64,000 bases of DNA from [Phialemoniopsis] sp. UDSM-2020 (lineage: Eukaryota > Ascomycota > Sordariomycetes > Thyridiales > Thyridiaceae): positions 1,116,001 to 1,180,000 of the forward strand of contig JAEILZ010000001.1 in assembly GCA_018873225.1 (NCBI GenBank), given 5' to 3'. The notes beneath the pieces are model-generated. The model worked only from the letters and a program-made list of their open reading frames with translations, did no database searches and was not told the origin of the DNA. Below, piece by piece: positions 62,547 to 64,000 of this stretch. Each line of letters begins with the position of its first letter. Positions within the stretch are counted from its first letter, which is position 1. The position numbers and the translations under genes were made by a program.

Positions 62547-64000
62547 ATGTCCGATTCTGGTTCCGATGACGGCTCCAGTTCCAGCGGGTCTGCTACGTCT
62601 CGGCGAGCTTCTCTCCAGCCGCCGAGTGAGCCAGCAAACGAGGGACCCGACCACAGGGCTGAAGGCGATCATGAGCTAGAGAGCAAATCGCTATTGCTCA
62701 TTCCCGACTCGGACACGAGTTCATCCACAAACTCCAGCTCAGCCCTAGAGCACCATGGCTTGTTCCTGGAATGGCAGAACGAGGACGCAGCTGTGCTGCC
62801 GAACACCAATGCTGATGATCAGGAACCTCGGCTTATAGAGTGAGTATCAAATTACCAGTCCTCTACGGCATGTTGACGTATAGTCAGTTTCGTCGTAGTT
62901 CCTGGTGTCTACGGCAGTGAAGTTGGCATATGTCCAGGCTCAGGAAGCTCTGCTTGGGTACCCAAGTTTGCTGGAAAGCCACCCGAATCTCAGGCAGACA
63001 TACCCGTGCCAAGCGACTCAAGTAATTTCTGCCGGGTTCTTCGATTCGAGTATGATTCGTTTGAAATCTACTCTGGCCGTCGGAGCCGCCAGGCGATTCA
63101 CCAGATAGCCCTGAAGCTCCTCCGAGGCTTACAACAAGGACGCAAGACACAGACAAAGGTTTCAGAGCCCAAGACCGCGAGTCCTTCCTTGAAATGTCAG
63201 GACAGTCTCACTAATGAACCTCATTTAGAAACGGTTGATATACTTCATCGCTCATGACATCGGTGGCACTATTGTCAAGGATGTATGACTTCTCTGCACT
63301 GTCTATGGAGCAATCGTATTGACACATATGTAGGCTCTTGTCACTGCAGCCCTTGACGGGCATGCTTGGATGGACATTTCGGAGATGACACGGGTCCTGG
63401 TAAGTCCTTGATCGCGCAAGTACTGTGGTGAATAATTTCTAAATTTGAATCAGATCTTCAATGGTTGTCTCCATCGATATTCCAACAAAGTCGACCTACA
63501 AGACAGGTTGACTCGCTTCTTATTCGCGAACTATGACTCAGACTACACAAGAGCTAGGCCTCCCGCATCCTCGATACCAGGTCTTTGTGAGGCCATCAGT
63601 CAGATAAACGGGCTCTTCATCGATTCCAAAATCCCTTTGCGCAGCTGGATTGTCAACATTCATTCGCGAAAGGCTGGGACATCTGGCATCCACCAAGTGA
63701 GCTTCACTATCTGCTGCGGATACCTAGAGAGTGATACTGACATGGTCTTAGGCATTTGATAAGTTTGGCGGAACTCTAGGACTACCACTAGAAATACGAC
63801 TACCGGAGCCGATAGAGCCAGAGTACTTTGCCCTAACGAATCGTCTCAGGTCACTAGAATGGGGTTAGTATCCAAGATCAATACCCCGTGATCCAACTCC
63901 AAGCGGCAGAAGTGTATGAGTCTGCTAACTTCCAATCGTAGACATCAAAGAACCACTTGAAGCGGAGCAATACCGCCGGGAAAGGGAGCTTCTGGCTCTT
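62547..64000 (+). CDS. NLR-like protein, N-terminal alpha/beta-hydrolase-like domain (partial, runs off the window)
   Basis: 5' part of a large gene. Exons 62547-62839, 62888-63158, 63229-63282, 63334-63399, 63454-63696, 63752-63863 and 63942 onwards; all joins are in phase. After a Ser/Asp-rich start (MSDSGSDDGSSSSGSATSRR) comes the hydrolase-like domain seen at the N-terminus of many fungal NLR/STAND proteins: VVVPGVYGSE, RVLRFEYDSFEIYSGRRSRQ, RLIYFIAHDIGGTIVKDALV, TRVLIFNGCLHRYSNKVDLQ. The nucleophile elbow, GHSLGG in true hydrolases, is AHDIGG (residues 196-201) with no Ser, so the domain is probably a non-enzymatic sensor or effector module. The C-terminal part, where a nucleotide-binding domain and repeats would be expected, lies outside the window. 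Intron 2 has a weak donor (GTTTCA). Confidence 0.75.

Overview
The window is nuclear DNA of a filamentous ascomycete, most likely a Sordariomycete. The evidence is short GT..AG introns (about 48-150 bp) with CTRAY branch sites, GC-rich coding sequence, and typical Pezizomycotina genes: a GH3 beta-glucosidase of the Cel3B type, a HET-domain protein, a CPS1/DIP2-type double adenylation protein and NLR-like genes. I saw no transposon ORFs, tRNA, rRNA or CRISPR. Gene models below were spliced by hand. Where stated, the exon phases add up to an uninterrupted reading frame.

Layout. 1-18 kb: secreted GH3 beta-glucosidase, a minus-strand gene with a fungal STAND-type N-terminal domain, a secreted type-B carboxylesterase/lipase, an unknown protein with a disturbed 3' end, a small putatively acylated glycine-rich protein, Bim1/EB1 and Vam7. 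18-34 kb: a 3.4 kb gene-free stretch leading into a membrane-anchored coiled-coil protein, a kinase-fold protein, a 65-aa Cys-containing protein, an F-box protein divergent from the DRS1 helicase, and an App1-type phosphatidate phosphatase. 34-47 kb: a HET-domain protein, the 1864-aa DMAP1-binding/AMP-binding protein, and an unknown protein with a Cys/His-rich core.

48-64 kb is different in character. It holds a protein kinase-ankyrin fusion, a DUF6594 membrane protein, an 82-aa protein, a caspase-like/pseudokinase fusion, an alpha/beta hydrolase, an ankyrin-subtilase fusion, a divergently transcribed protein of unknown function, and the 5' part of a large gene whose first domain is a degenerate alpha/beta hydrolase typical of fungal NLR-like proteins. 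Proteases, kinase folds, ankyrin repeats and NLR-type N-termini side by side suggest a fungal allorecognition or innate-immunity island. The most interesting unit is the subtilase and the unknown 310-aa protein, which share a 348 bp promoter. The layout recalls the HET-Q2 protease / HET-Q1 substrate pair of Podospora, but homology of the 310-aa protein to gasdermins is not shown here.

Several real genes are split over reading frames by short introns and would be missed by single-ORF inspection: the 157-aa protein at 13.1-13.7 kb, the first exon of the HET gene, the DUF6594 gene, the 82-aa gene, and the joins in the kinase-ankyrin, caspase-like and ankyrin-subtilase genes.
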